From positions 1 to 64,000 of the forward strand of contig NZ_SRZC01000015.1 of NCBI RefSeq assembly GCF_004792655.1: 64,000 nucleotides of DNA, read 5' to 3'. Both the position numbers and the translations under genes were made by a program. The DNA is from Palleniella muris. GTDB lineage: Bacteria > Bacteroidota > Bacteroidia > Bacteroidales > Bacteroidaceae. The stretch's first letter is position 1. Each line of letters begins with the position of its first letter. The notes beneath the pieces are model-generated. The model made no database searches, was not told the origin of the DNA, and worked only from the letters and a program-made list of their open reading frames with translations. Positions 18,328 to 26,555 of the stretch are shown here, piece after piece.

Positions 18328-19950
18328 ATGACTAACGGCAAAATTCTTTGGGTAGACGATGAGATAGAACTTCTTCGAGCCCACATAATATTTCTTGAAA
18401 AGAAAGACTATGAGGTCATTACCGTGTCCAATGGTACTGACGCCATAGAGCAGTGTCAGCAGCAGACGTTTGACTTGATTCTGCTTGATGAGATGATGCC
18501 GGGAATCACCGGTCTTGAAACTCTTCAGCAAATAAAGGCTGTACAGCCACACACTCCTGTCGTTATGGTAACCAAATCCGAAGAGGAGAATATCATGGAC
18601 CAAGCTATAGGGCAGAAGATTGCCGACTACCTTATCAAGCCTGTCAATCCTTCGCAGATTCTTCTTGCATTGAAGAAACATATCCATTGTCGTGAGATAG
18701 TTACGGAAGTTACACAGACCCATTATCAGCAGTCGTTCGGACAACTGTCCATGCAGATAATGGAGTGTCGCACACTTGCTGACTGGAAAGCCGTCTATCA
18801 ACGTCTTGTACTTTGGGAACTGGACTTGTCAGAGACAGATTCGCAGATGACGGAAATGCTTGTTTCACAGAAAGAAGAGGCAAACGCAGGATTCGCGAAG
18901 TTCATAAAGCAGAACTACATGTCTTGGGTGGAGCCAAAGACATTCCTCGATTATGACCGACGTCCGGTGCTGTCACCGGACATCTTCCGTAAATACATTT
19001 TCCCTGTGCTTGATGGCAAATCATCATCGCCTGCCAATCCGGAAAAAGTGTTCTTTATTGTTGTGGATAATTTCCGCTATGACCAGTGGCGCATTTTGTC
19101 AAAAGAGATAGGTGATATGTTTGACATTGATGAGGACATGTACCTCACAATACTTCCTACAGCAACCCAATATGCACGTAATGCCATATTCTCAGGACTT
19201 ATGCCTGAGCAGATAGAGAGGATGTTTCCGGAACTATGGATAGAAGAGGATAGTGAGGAAAGTAAGAACCTCAACGAGGCACCGCTGATACGCACACAGA
19301 TAGAAAGATACCGAAGGGATTATTCGTTCTCTTATAACAAGGTCAATGACTCTCAGGGAGCAGAACGATTCCTTGACAAGCTGCCCAATCTTTCTCAGAA
19401 CGACCTGAATGTCCTTGTTGTCAACTTCATAGACATGTTGTCACATGCGAGGACAGAGTCAAAGATGGTGCGTGAGCTTGCCAACAATGAGTCTGCATAC
19501 CGTTCAATAACGCTGTCGTGGTTCCGCCATTCTGTACTTGCAGAACTTTTCCGCAGGCTGGCACAGAGTGATTACCGGATAATACTTACTACAGACCACG
19601 GCTCGATACGCTGTGGCAAGCCTGTAAAGATTATAGGTGACAAGAACACTAATACCAATCTGCGTTATAAGCTCGGCAAGAACCTTAACATTCTGCCAAA
19701 CGGTAATGGCGGAGCAAAGGAGAAGGACTTGTTAAGGGATATTTTCATTGTCAAGGAGCCTGCCAGGGTTCAGCTCCCGTCTCCAAATCTTTCCACAAAT
19801 TATGTGTTCGCTACCGGCAATTCTTTCTTTGCCTATCCGAATAACTATAATTATTATGTGTCATACTTCAAGGATACATTCCAGCATGGGGGCATTTCCA
19901 TGGAGGAAATGCTTGTGCCAATCATAACAATGAAACCACGCAAACGCTGA
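18328..19950 (+). CDS. porX: PorX: response regulator with PglZ/alkaline-phosphatase-type effector domain
   Basis: A 540-residue protein. Residues 1-120 are a CheY-like receiver with acidic pocket VDDE (Asp10, Asp11), phospho-acceptor Asp54 in LILLDEMMPG and the KP motif in DYLIKPVNP. The C-terminal half is a PglZ domain with metal-site segments DNFRYDQWRIL, LPTATQYARNAIFSG, NFIDMLSHAR and LTTDHGSIRCGK. This architecture is characteristic of PorX, which with the histidine kinase PorY controls type IX secretion genes. PorX proteins have been reported to bind zinc and act on nucleotide substrates. The gene starts 45 bp after porW, so the two are probably co-transcribed. Confidence 0.9.
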   Translation: MTNGKILWVDDEIELLRAHIIFLEKKDYEVITVSNGTDAIEQCQQQTFDLILLDEMMPGITGLETLQQIKAVQPHTPVVMVTKSEEENIMDQAIGQKIADYLIKPVNPSQILLALKKHIHCREIVTEVTQTHYQQSFGQLSMQIMECRTLADWKAVYQRLVLWELDLSETDSQMTEMLVSQKEEANAGFAKFIKQNYMSWVEPKTFLDYDRRPVLSPDIFRKYIFPVLDGKSSSPANPEKVFFIVVDNFRYDQWRILSKEIGDMFDIDEDMYLTILPTATQYARNAIFSGLMPEQIERMFPELWIEEDSEESKNLNEAPLIRTQIERYRRDYSFSYNKVNDSQGAERFLDKLPNLSQNDLNVLVVNFIDMLSHARTESKMVRELANNESAYRSITLSWFRHSVLAELFRRLAQSDYRIILTTDHGSIRCGKPVKIIGDKNTNTNLRYKLGKNLNILPNGNGGAKEKDLLRDIFIVKEPARVQLPSPNLSTNYVFATGNSFFAYPNNYNYYVSYFKDTFQHGGISMEEMLVPIITMKPRKR

Positions 19951-19986
19951 AGGCCGATAATAGATTTTAATTATAGATAACCAGAA

Positions 19987-20856
19987 ATGATTACTTTTAT
20001 AATATGTAGCCTTGACCCTGTCAAAGCTTCTGCCGTAGAGCAGAATGTACGGAAGACGATAGGTGTGCCATGTGAGTTTATCATAGAAGACAACCGGGAA
20101 AAAATAGGGGGGGGTAAAGGCATCTGCACTGTATATAACCATTGTGCAGGAAAAGCCTGTTATGAGTATCTCTGCTTCCTACATGAGGATGTGGTATTCC
20201 ATGGAAATGACTGGGGACAGTCTGTTATAGCACAACTGCGAAAGAAAGATACTGGTGTCATAGGCTTTATGGGCAGTGTCTACAAGAGCAAGTCGCCGTC
20301 AGGATGGAATGTGTTGCCAAGACTTAACCGGTCTCATTTCATCCGGACAGACAAAGTTCAGGGAGTGCGTAGAAGTGATGAGGGGACAGGAGATTTCCGT
20401 CCTTGCCTGCTGTTGGATGGAGCATGCATCTTTGTAAGGCGTGATGTCTGGGCGGAGATTCCTTTTGACGAAGATATGCTTGACGGTTTCCATTGCTATG
20501 ATATAGACTTTTCCCTGCAGGCATCGGCAAAGGGGTATCGCAACTATGTCTGCGGAACGGTATGGCTGGAGCATCTCTCCGATGGTGTGTTTTCGGATGC
20601 GTGGGGTGATGCGACATTACGCCTTTATCTTACAAAATGGAAGCATGCAATGAGTGCGAAAGAATTGGAAACCAATGAACTTGATTACATCTCGGGGCAC
20701 CGTTCTTTCATAGAAGCCCGCAGTTTTTATGTGTTTCTAAAAAATCAGAAGAGCAGGAAATGGAACAAAGAAGAACGCTGCAAGCTCCGCTCGCTCTTGT
20801 TCCGTCATATAACACATCCTGTACTGTGCTTGAAATGTTTGCCTTATTTGGTTTAA
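19987..20856 (+). CDS. Glycosyltransferase, GT2-like (possibly phase-variable)
   Basis: A 289-residue cytosolic enzyme of the family with N-terminal ITFIICSLDP, the conserved CFLHEDVVFHGNDWG (the DxD-like HED motif), LDGACIFVRRDVW and FDEDMLDGFHCYDIDFSLQ. Such proteins add a sugar to surface polysaccharide or lipopolysaccharide. A run of eight G bases at 20107-20114 lies within the coding region, encoding IGGGK; slippage there would shift the frame and truncate the protein at about residue 45. The gene follows porX and precedes a paralogue. Confidence 0.75.
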   Translation: MITFIICSLDPVKASAVEQNVRKTIGVPCEFIIEDNREKIGGGKGICTVYNHCAGKACYEYLCFLHEDVVFHGNDWGQSVIAQLRKKDTGVIGFMGSVYKSKSPSGWNVLPRLNRSHFIRTDKVQGVRRSDEGTGDFRPCLLLDGACIFVRRDVWAEIPFDEDMLDGFHCYDIDFSLQASAKGYRNYVCGTVWLEHLSDGVFSDAWGDATLRLYLTKWKHAMSAKELETNELDYISGHRSFIEARSFYVFLKNQKSRKWNKEERCKLRSLLFRHITHPVLCLKCLPYLV

Positions 20857-20890
20857 TCACTGTCACCATAAAAATATTGATTATACACAT

Positions 20891-21940
20891 ATGATTTCCA
20901 TTATAATCTGTTCTCGTTATTCGTCACTTTCACAAGAGCTCCTGAATAATATTCGTGCGACTATCGGTGCTTGTGAATATGAACTGATTCATATAGAGAA
21001 TACAGAAAACACATATAATATTTTTGAAGCGTACAATCTTGGTGTCCGCAAAGCGATGGGAGACATACTCTGTTTCATGCATGAGGATATTCTTTTCCAT
21101 TCTAACGAGTGGGGGATGAAAATCACCAAATGGCTGACTAATGATGATTATGGTATTATCGGTGTTGCCGGTGGCTATGCAATACTTTCTCAAAGTGATT
21201 GGCGGCTGTATGGTAAATGCCTTGTGAATCTTATACAGGGATATAATACCATAGAGGAGGATAGCAAGTATTATGTTCCGCATGATTCTCCGCATAAAGC
21301 GAACCGGAAGATAACCGAGCCTGTTGAAGTTGCAACGCTTGACGGGGTATGGTTCTGTATTAGGAAAGAATTGTTTGAAAAGATTTCGTTTGACGAAGTC
21401 ACTTATGATGGCTTCCACATGTACGATACTGATATATGCATGCAGATTCACCAGCTTGGAAAGAAAGTCATGATATGTCCTGATGTATTGCTGGAACATC
21501 TGTCCATAGGGTCATACACTCCTTCTTTTGGCAAAGGGCTTGCTGCTTTTCATGCAAAATGGAAAGATTGTCTTCCGGTAATAAAGACAATAACTTTGAC
21601 CGATGAACAAATAGAAGCGTTGTATAAGCGTGGAATGTCCCGTCTTAAAGAATACATCATCCTTGACGGTGTGAAAAACGGACTGAAGCAGTTATTTGCT
21701 GAGAAAGCAAAAGGGTTGCCTGTCCGTCCTTTCACTGATAAGGAAAAGAGTGTAATGAAAAAGTCAAAGTATACTTACTGTAAGTCGACAATCAAGAATC
21801 GTAATCTGAGCTTTTCTGAAGCATATCGCTGCGTTCGCCCGTACCTTATGGATAATTACTGCCCTCATAAGCACAAAATAGTTCTCAAATTTATATGGTA
21901 CAGAACCATGATAGGGCTTAAACGCAGAAGTTATGATTAG
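20891..21940 (+). CDS. Glycosyltransferase, GT2-like
   Basis: A 349-residue paralogue of the preceding enzyme. Shared features are ISIIICSRYSS, the ILCFMHEDILFHSNEWG segment, LDGVWFCIRKELFEKISFD and YDGFHMYDTDICMQ, while the C-terminal 120 residues are unrelated. It probably transfers a sugar during surface-glycan synthesis; donor and acceptor are unknown. It starts 34 bp after its neighbour, so both are likely on one transcript. In Prevotellaceae with type IX secretion such enzymes may contribute to the A-type LPS that anchors cargo, but this is only a contextual guess. Confidence 0.78.
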   Translation: MISIIICSRYSSLSQELLNNIRATIGACEYELIHIENTENTYNIFEAYNLGVRKAMGDILCFMHEDILFHSNEWGMKITKWLTNDDYGIIGVAGGYAILSQSDWRLYGKCLVNLIQGYNTIEEDSKYYVPHDSPHKANRKITEPVEVATLDGVWFCIRKELFEKISFDEVTYDGFHMYDTDICMQIHQLGKKVMICPDVLLEHLSIGSYTPSFGKGLAAFHAKWKDCLPVIKTITLTDEQIEALYKRGMSRLKEYIILDGVKNGLKQLFAEKAKGLPVRPFTDKEKSVMKKSKYTYCKSTIKNRNLSFSEAYRCVRPYLMDNYCPHKHKIVLKFIWYRTMIGLKRRSYD

Positions 21941-22064
21941 TCTGAAGGCAGAGCCCCTGTACCGAAGGAATGCCGGAATATACTTTGATGTTTGTAAAGA
22001 AAGGTTCATAAATGCATAAATATTAAGGTAAATTAAGCAGAAAAAGAAAAAAAGCGTAGAATTA

Positions 22065-22096
22065 TTTGGTCATTTGAAAAAAAATGACTACCTTTG
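22065..22096 (+). promoter_or_regulatory. Promoter of tRNA-His
   Basis: TTTG 22065-22068, 20-bp gap, TACCTTTG 22089-22096, followed by CACTCGCTTTT. The same 19 bases TACCTTTGCACTCGCTTTT occur at the tRNA-Met promoter. Confidence 0.8.
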
Positions 22097-22175
22097 CACT
22101 CGCTTTTGAGATAAGGGAATGAAAATGTTGCAGAGTGGCTTTGATTTTCTTTCTTGATAGCAAAAGACATAAATG

Positions 22176-22249
22176 GTGCCCGTAGTTCAGTTGGTTAGAG
22201 CGTCAGATTGTGGTTCTGAATGTCATGGGTTCGAGTCCCATCGGGCACC
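22176..22249 (+). tRNA. tRNA-His (anticodon GTG)
   Basis: Full cloverleaf: acceptor GTGCCCG/CGGGCAC, anticodon stem TCAGA/TCTGA with loop TTGTGGT (anticodon GTG), T-arm ATGGG TTCGAGT CCCAT. The base before the acceptor is G (22175) opposite C73 (22249), the extra G-C pair used by histidyl-tRNA synthetase. CCA is not encoded. Confidence 0.95.
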
Positions 22250-22258
22250 CTGAAACGG

Positions 22259-22300
22259 AATGAGGTTGAAATCGTAAGGTTTCAACCTCATTTTCTTTTG
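22259..22300 (+). terminator. Terminator after tRNA-His
   Basis: Stem AATGAGGTTGAAA paired with TTTCAACCTCATT (22259-22292) followed by a T-rich tract TTCTTTTG. Confidence 0.9.
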
Positions 22301-22382
22301 ATTAATCGGGACGCAAGGTAAGGAGGAGGTGTGTGAGTGTGTGTGGCTAAATTGCGGTTAAATTGTGGCAATAAGACGGCTC

Positions 22383-22520
22383 AGTAGAAATTTAGTGGGG
22401 AGTTGGTTTGAGTTTTTAAATAACCCTACTCATGTCAGCAACTCTCTAAAAGTGTGGCTCCGCCACATTTTCGGAGGTCGGACACACATCACAAGTGTAT
22501 ATCCAACTAAGTTTCTACCG
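22383..22520. repeat. MITE-like element with imperfect terminal repeats
   Basis: The left end CAGTAGAAATTTAGT and the reverse complement of the right end, CGGTAGAAACTTAGT, match over about 14 bases. The right half (TTTCGGAGGTCGGACACACA onward, 22469-22520) recurs at 48897-48948 with few changes. The rest of 22250-22865 has only array C and no gene. Confidence 0.5.
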
Positions 22521-22664
22521 GATCAATAAAACGGCTCTCATATTATGAGAATCCTAATTTTGACATTTTGCAAGCAAAGTGACTGTTGTTGATTGCAAAA
22601 TGGTGGGTGTTTCGGCGCTTTTGGTGAATGGAGGAATTAATGAATATTAAAATGCTGTTGGTTA

Positions 22665-22752
22665 TGCGAAAGATAACGCTTTGCTTGGTAAAAGGTAACC
22701 TTTCGCAAGGCAAAACGTTACCTTTTGCAATATCAAAGGTTATCTTTCATTT
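22665..22752. repeat. Array C: four 22-bp palindromic units
   Basis: Cores start at 22673 (ATAACG), 22695 (GTAACC), 22717 (GTTACC) and 22739 (GTTATC), 22 bp apart. The first two are TAAC type and the last two TTAC type, so the whole array is roughly symmetric about its centre. It lies between the two convergent tRNA genes. Confidence 0.85.
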
Positions 22753-22832
22753 TGTCATCCATGGCTTTGTAATGTAATGACAATGATTGAAGTTAAGGTT
22801 TTCCGAAGGCTGTCTTAGAAGTGGATAAAACC

Positions 22833-22864
22833 AAAAAGGAGCTGCAAACCTGCAACTCCTTTTT
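22833..22864. terminator. Terminator of tRNA-Met (bidirectional)
   Basis: AAAAAGGAG and CTCCTTTTT pair around an inner TGCA/TGCA; the hairpin ends 2 bp from the 3' end of the minus-strand tRNA gene. Confidence 0.85.
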
Positions 22865-22865
22865 G

Positions 22866-22939
22866 TAGCGGGAGGGGGGCACGATCCCTCGACCTCCGGA
22901 TTATGAATCCGACGCTCTAACCAGCTGAGCTATCCCGCC
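22866..22939 (-). tRNA. tRNA-Met (anticodon CAT), unusual T-loop
   Basis: On the minus strand, acceptor GGCGGGA/TCCCGCT (G1 pairs with U72), D-stem GCTC/GAGC, anticodon stem TCGGA/TCCGG with loop TTCATAA (CAT). The T-arm is GAGGG ATCGTGC CCCCC: it has an A50-C64 mismatch and a loop with A54 and T58 instead of the near-universal T54 and A58. The lack of a C1-A72 mismatch argues against initiator; an Ile2 (lysidine) tRNA cannot be fully excluded. CCA is not encoded. Confidence 0.88.
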
Positions 22940-22965
22940 ATACCGTTTGTTCTTAAAAGCGAGTG

Positions 22966-22996
22966 CAAAGGTACGACTTTTTTTTGAATTGGCAAA
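22966..22996 (-). promoter_or_regulatory. Promoter of tRNA-Met
   Basis: On the minus strand TTTG (22993-22996), 19 bp, then TACCTTTG (22966-22973), continuing CACTCGCTTTT as at the tRNA-His promoter. Confidence 0.8.
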
Positions 22997-23057
22997 GAGT
23001 TTTGCTGTTTTTTTTATCAAATATATTGAAAATTTCTTTTATTCGAGATTTTATTAC

Positions 23058-23065
23058 TAACTTTG
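23058..23065 (+). promoter_or_regulatory. -7 element upstream of the LptF/G gene
   Basis: TAACTTTG followed by CACC, 50 bp before the start codon; the -33 element is not clear. Confidence 0.6.
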
Positions 23066-23115
23066 CACCCTGAAAATATATATACAACGTACGTACTGAG
23101 GCGTGCGATTTTTCT

Positions 23116-25023
23116 ATGTTCAGAATAAAGAAACTCGATATATTCATAGCCAAGCAATTCGGACTGCTTTTCGCAGGAACGTTCTTCATCTGCCAGTTTG
23201 TGCTGATGATGCAGTTCCTGTGGCGTTATGTTGATGAGCTGATAGGCAAAGGGCTTTCGCTGGATGTGCTGGCGAAATTCTTCTTCTATATGGGTCTGAT
23301 GCTTGTGCCGCAGGCCATTCCTCTTGCCATTCTGTTGTCATCATTGATCGCTTTTGGCAATCTTGGCGAAAGCTCGGAGCTGACGGCGATAAAGGCTGCT
23401 GGCATATCACTCATGCAGGCGTTCCGTTCGCTGATAGTGATAGCACTGTTTATCACTGCCGGCTCATATTTCTTCCAGAATGACATCGCACCGGAATGCC
23501 ATAAGAAGATGGCACAGCTTCTTGTCGCGATGAGGCAGAAGAGCCCGGAACTGGAAATCCCGGAAGGTGTGTTTTATGATGGCATTCCCGGCTGCAACCT
23601 CTATGTCCAGAAGAAAGATGTCGGGACAGGCATGCTGTACGGAGTGATGATTTACCGCATGACAAACTCTTTTGAGGATGCGGCGATAATACTTGCAGAC
23701 TCAGGGCGCTTGCAGTCTACGGCAGACAAGCACCATATTGTGCTTACACTGCATTCCGGCGAATGGTTCGAGAACATGAAGTCACAGGAGCTGGCCGGGA
23801 ATTCAAATGTCCCTTACCGCAGGGAGACTTTCATGGACAAGCGCATAGTCCTTGACTATAATGACGATTTGGAGGTCGATGACAATGTCTTTGCCGGTGA
23901 TGCCCGTGGCAAGAGTATCGATGCCATAAAGGAGGGGCTTGCCAAGACACGGCATGCCATCGACAGTGTTGGCATGGCGGTGAAGAGGGATATGGACAGG
24001 CAGTATTTCTCCAAATATATGCCGGAGAAGCGTGATACTGTTACCGGGTCGCGTCTTGCAAAGGCAGGCAACAAGGCATATGACCCGGACAGCGTCTATT
24101 CCCACCTTTCTGCTGAGGAGCAGCGTACGGTCATGGCGCAGACCGCCAGTGAGGTGAGGATGGCGAAGGATTTTCTTTCGTTTGGAGGGCTGATGGCGAA
24201 GAATGGCCACCAAGTTGTGCGTGAACATTATCTTGAATGGACAAACAAGTTTACCACAGCGTCACTCTGCCTTATTTTCTTTTTTATAGGTGCTCCCCTC
24301 GGTGCTATTATCCGAAAGGGTGGTCTTGGTGTACCTGTGATAATCTCTGTGTTTGTCTTCATTGTCTTTTACATCTTGGACAATACAGGCTTCCGCATGG
24401 CACGAATAGGTGACTGGCCCGTATGGTTTGCCAAAGGCATAGCACCAACAGTCTTAATCCCTACTGCCGTGTTTTTCACGTATAAGGCCAATAAGGATTC
24501 CGTTGTGTTCAACATGGATATGTATGTCGACGCTTTCAGGAAGATTTTGGGACTTAGGCTGCAGAGGCGCATTGCAATGAAGCAGGTCATCATAGAAGAA
24601 CCGGATTATGCAAGTGACAAGATGAGGCTGCAACAGGTCACGGAAGATGTTGCAAGCTATAATCAGGCGCATCGTCTGTGGCTGATGCCTAATATAATAA
24701 AGGTGTTCTTCGTATATGTCCCTGACAGGGAGATAGAACGTATAGTTTTGGAACTGGACAGCGTTATAGAAGACCTTGGGAACACTCGCGACAAAGGGGT
24801 AATGAAACTGTTGAGGCAGTATCCTGTTGTTTCAATAAAAGCACATACGCGTCCTTTCGACCGACGCTGGATGAATATTGTGGCTTTCGTACTCTTCCCT
24901 GTCGGAATTTTCCTGTATCTGCGAATGTGGCGCTTCCGTCTTCGACTGCTTGCTGACTTGAAGAAAATCCATGAACTCAATGATGCCGTGATTAAGAGGA
25001 TAGAGGGGATGGCTGTGCTGTAA
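23116..25023 (+). CDS. LptF/LptG (YjgP/YjgQ) family permease
   Basis: A 635-residue inner-membrane protein. LptF/G permeases pair with LptB to extract lipopolysaccharide from the inner membrane. N-terminal KKLDIFIAKQFGLLFAGTFF and PQAIPLAILLSSLIAFGNLGESSELTAIKAAGIS are characteristic. A periplasmic beta-rich region of about 250 residues follows, then C-terminal helices (LCLIFFFIGAPLGAIIRKGGLG, ISVFVFIVFYILDNTG). It is far longer than E. coli LptF/G (about 360 residues) because of the extended periplasmic part and an extra C-terminal cytoplasmic region with one more helix pair. It stands alone between tRNA-Met (divergent) and the aminotransferase gene. Confidence 0.88.
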   Translation: MFRIKKLDIFIAKQFGLLFAGTFFICQFVLMMQFLWRYVDELIGKGLSLDVLAKFFFYMGLMLVPQAIPLAILLSSLIAFGNLGESSELTAIKAAGISLMQAFRSLIVIALFITAGSYFFQNDIAPECHKKMAQLLVAMRQKSPELEIPEGVFYDGIPGCNLYVQKKDVGTGMLYGVMIYRMTNSFEDAAIILADSGRLQSTADKHHIVLTLHSGEWFENMKSQELAGNSNVPYRRETFMDKRIVLDYNDDLEVDDNVFAGDARGKSIDAIKEGLAKTRHAIDSVGMAVKRDMDRQYFSKYMPEKRDTVTGSRLAKAGNKAYDPDSVYSHLSAEEQRTVMAQTASEVRMAKDFLSFGGLMAKNGHQVVREHYLEWTNKFTTASLCLIFFFIGAPLGAIIRKGGLGVPVIISVFVFIVFYILDNTGFRMARIGDWPVWFAKGIAPTVLIPTAVFFTYKANKDSVVFNMDMYVDAFRKILGLRLQRRIAMKQVIIEEPDYASDKMRLQQVTEDVASYNQAHRLWLMPNIIKVFFVYVPDREIERIVLELDSVIEDLGNTRDKGVMKLLRQYPVVSIKAHTRPFDRRWMNIVAFVLFPVGIFLYLRMWRFRLRLLADLKKIHELNDAVIKRIEGMAVL

Positions 25024-25166
25024 AATGTCGTCCCGGATGCTTGCCGCCATGGCTGTGCTGTGTAGTTGCGAATGCGAGTGTCAGCCATTTTTGTGGTTAT
25101 ACGTTAAAAGAATAAAAGAGAAACAGAAAAGTGGAGCAAATATTCGCCAAAATGAATAAAAATAAC

Positions 25167-25174
25167 TAATTTTG
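25167..25174 (+). promoter_or_regulatory. -7 element of the aminotransferase promoter
   Basis: TAATTTTG followed by CACAG; TTCG about 20 bp upstream (25143-25146) is a near match to the -33 TTTG. Confidence 0.6.
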
Positions 25175-25215
25175 CACAGATTAACAAAATAACAATAAGT
25201 AAAAACGGAATTGCT

Positions 25216-26409
25216 ATGTCAAATTTATCAGAACGCTTGAACCGTCTGGCACCGTCAGCAACTCTTGCTATGTCACAGAAGAGCTCTGAGATGAAGGCGC
25301 AAGGGATTGATGTCATCAATCTCAGTGTAGGTGAACCTGACTTCAACACTCCCGAACATATCAAGGCTGCCGCAATCAAGGCTGTTGAGGAAAACTGGAG
25401 CCGCTACAGCCCGGTGCCGGGCTACCCGGAATTGCGTAAGGCTATTGTCAACAAGTTGAAGAATGAGAATGGTCTTGATTACGAGCCGTCTCAGATTCTT
25501 TGTTCCAATGGTGCCAAACAGTCTGTCTGTAACGCAATAATGGCACTTGTCAATTCCGGTGATGAGGTTATTATCCCTGCACCGTATTGGGTGTCTTATC
25601 CTCAGATGGTCCTTCTTGCAGAAGGTACGCCTGTTTTCGTGGAAGCCTCTATAGAACAAGATTTCAAGATCACTCCTGAACAGTTAGAGGCTGCTATCAC
25701 TCCAAAGACACGTGCAATCATACTGTGTTCTCCGTCGAATCCTACAGGCTCGGTGTACAGTAGGGAAGAACTGGAAGGGTTGAAGGATGTGCTTATGAAG
25801 CATGAACGTGTGATTGTCATTGCGGATGAAATTTATGAACATATAAATTATATGGGCAAGCATGCCTCTATGGCGGAGTTTGCTGACATCAAGGACCGTG
25901 TGGTGGTCATTAACGGTGTGTCAAAGGCTTACGCCATGACAGGATGGCGTATAGGCTTTATTGCTGCACCGGAATGGATTGTCAAGGGATGCAACAAGCT
26001 GCAAGGACAGTACACTTCCGGTCCATGCTCTGTTTCACAGAAGGCCGCAGAGGCGGCTTTTGCCGGCGACCAGCAGTGTGTGGAGGACATGCGCCTGGCT
26101 TTTGAACGCCGCAAAGACCTTATCGTAAAATTGGCTAAAGAAATCCCGGGTCTTGAAGTCAATGACCCGCAGGGAGCATTCTACCTGTTCCCCAAGTGCT
26201 CAAGTTTCTTCGGAAAGGAATATGAAGGCAATGTGATACGCACATCTACCGACCTTGCACTTTATCTTCTTGAAAAAGCACATGTGGCAACAGTTGCCGG
26301 TGATGCATTTGGCTCGCCTGAATGCTTCCGTATGAGCTATGCCACAAGTGATGAGAACATCGTGGAGGCAATGCGCAGAATAAAGGAAAGCCTTGCATTA
26401 CTCAAATAG
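25216..26409 (+). CDS. aspC: Aspartate aminotransferase-like PLP enzyme
   Basis: A 397-residue cytosolic class I/II aminotransferase. Recognisable segments are VINLSVGEPDFNTPEHIK, CSNGAKQSVCNAIMALVNSGDEVIIPAPYW, CSPSNPTGSVYSREEL, VIADEIYEHI and VSKAYAMTGWRIGF with the PLP-binding lysine. These match the thermophile-type (group 1b) aspartate aminotransferases, which exchange the amino group between aspartate and 2-oxoglutarate and may accept other amino acids. It has its own promoter and is followed by a new promoter before exbB, so it is probably transcribed alone. Confidence 0.87.
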   Translation: MSNLSERLNRLAPSATLAMSQKSSEMKAQGIDVINLSVGEPDFNTPEHIKAAAIKAVEENWSRYSPVPGYPELRKAIVNKLKNENGLDYEPSQILCSNGAKQSVCNAIMALVNSGDEVIIPAPYWVSYPQMVLLAEGTPVFVEASIEQDFKITPEQLEAAITPKTRAIILCSPSNPTGSVYSREELEGLKDVLMKHERVIVIADEIYEHINYMGKHASMAEFADIKDRVVVINGVSKAYAMTGWRIGFIAAPEWIVKGCNKLQGQYTSGPCSVSQKAAEAAFAGDQQCVEDMRLAFERRKDLIVKLAKEIPGLEVNDPQGAFYLFPKCSSFFGKEYEGNVIRTSTDLALYLLEKAHVATVAGDAFGSPECFRMSYATSDENIVEAMRRIKESLALLK

Positions 26410-26478
26410 TAAAAAGGTTTTTTGACTGCAAACGTGGTTAAAATTCCTTAAACTCGCAGTTTATTCTAATAAATTGCG

Positions 26479-26486
26479 TATCTTTG
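26479..26486 (+). promoter_or_regulatory. -7 element of the exbB-exbD-exbD-tonB promoter
   Basis: TATCTTTG followed by CGAGG, 70 bp before the exbB start; no good TTTG -33 element was found. Confidence 0.55.
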
Positions 26487-26555
26487 CGAGGAAAAACAAT
26501 TGTGGAAACTTATTTCTAATCAATATTTATAATTAAATCTAAACAAAAATCAATT

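Noticed and set aside
18328..19950. BREX phage-defence PglZ
   Set aside because: The PglZ domain is fused to a CheY-like receiver and sits next to porW, the PorX arrangement; no other BREX genes are present.
22665..22752. CRISPR array
   Set aside because: The units are palindromes separated by 3-4 bp, there are only four, and no cas genes are in the window.
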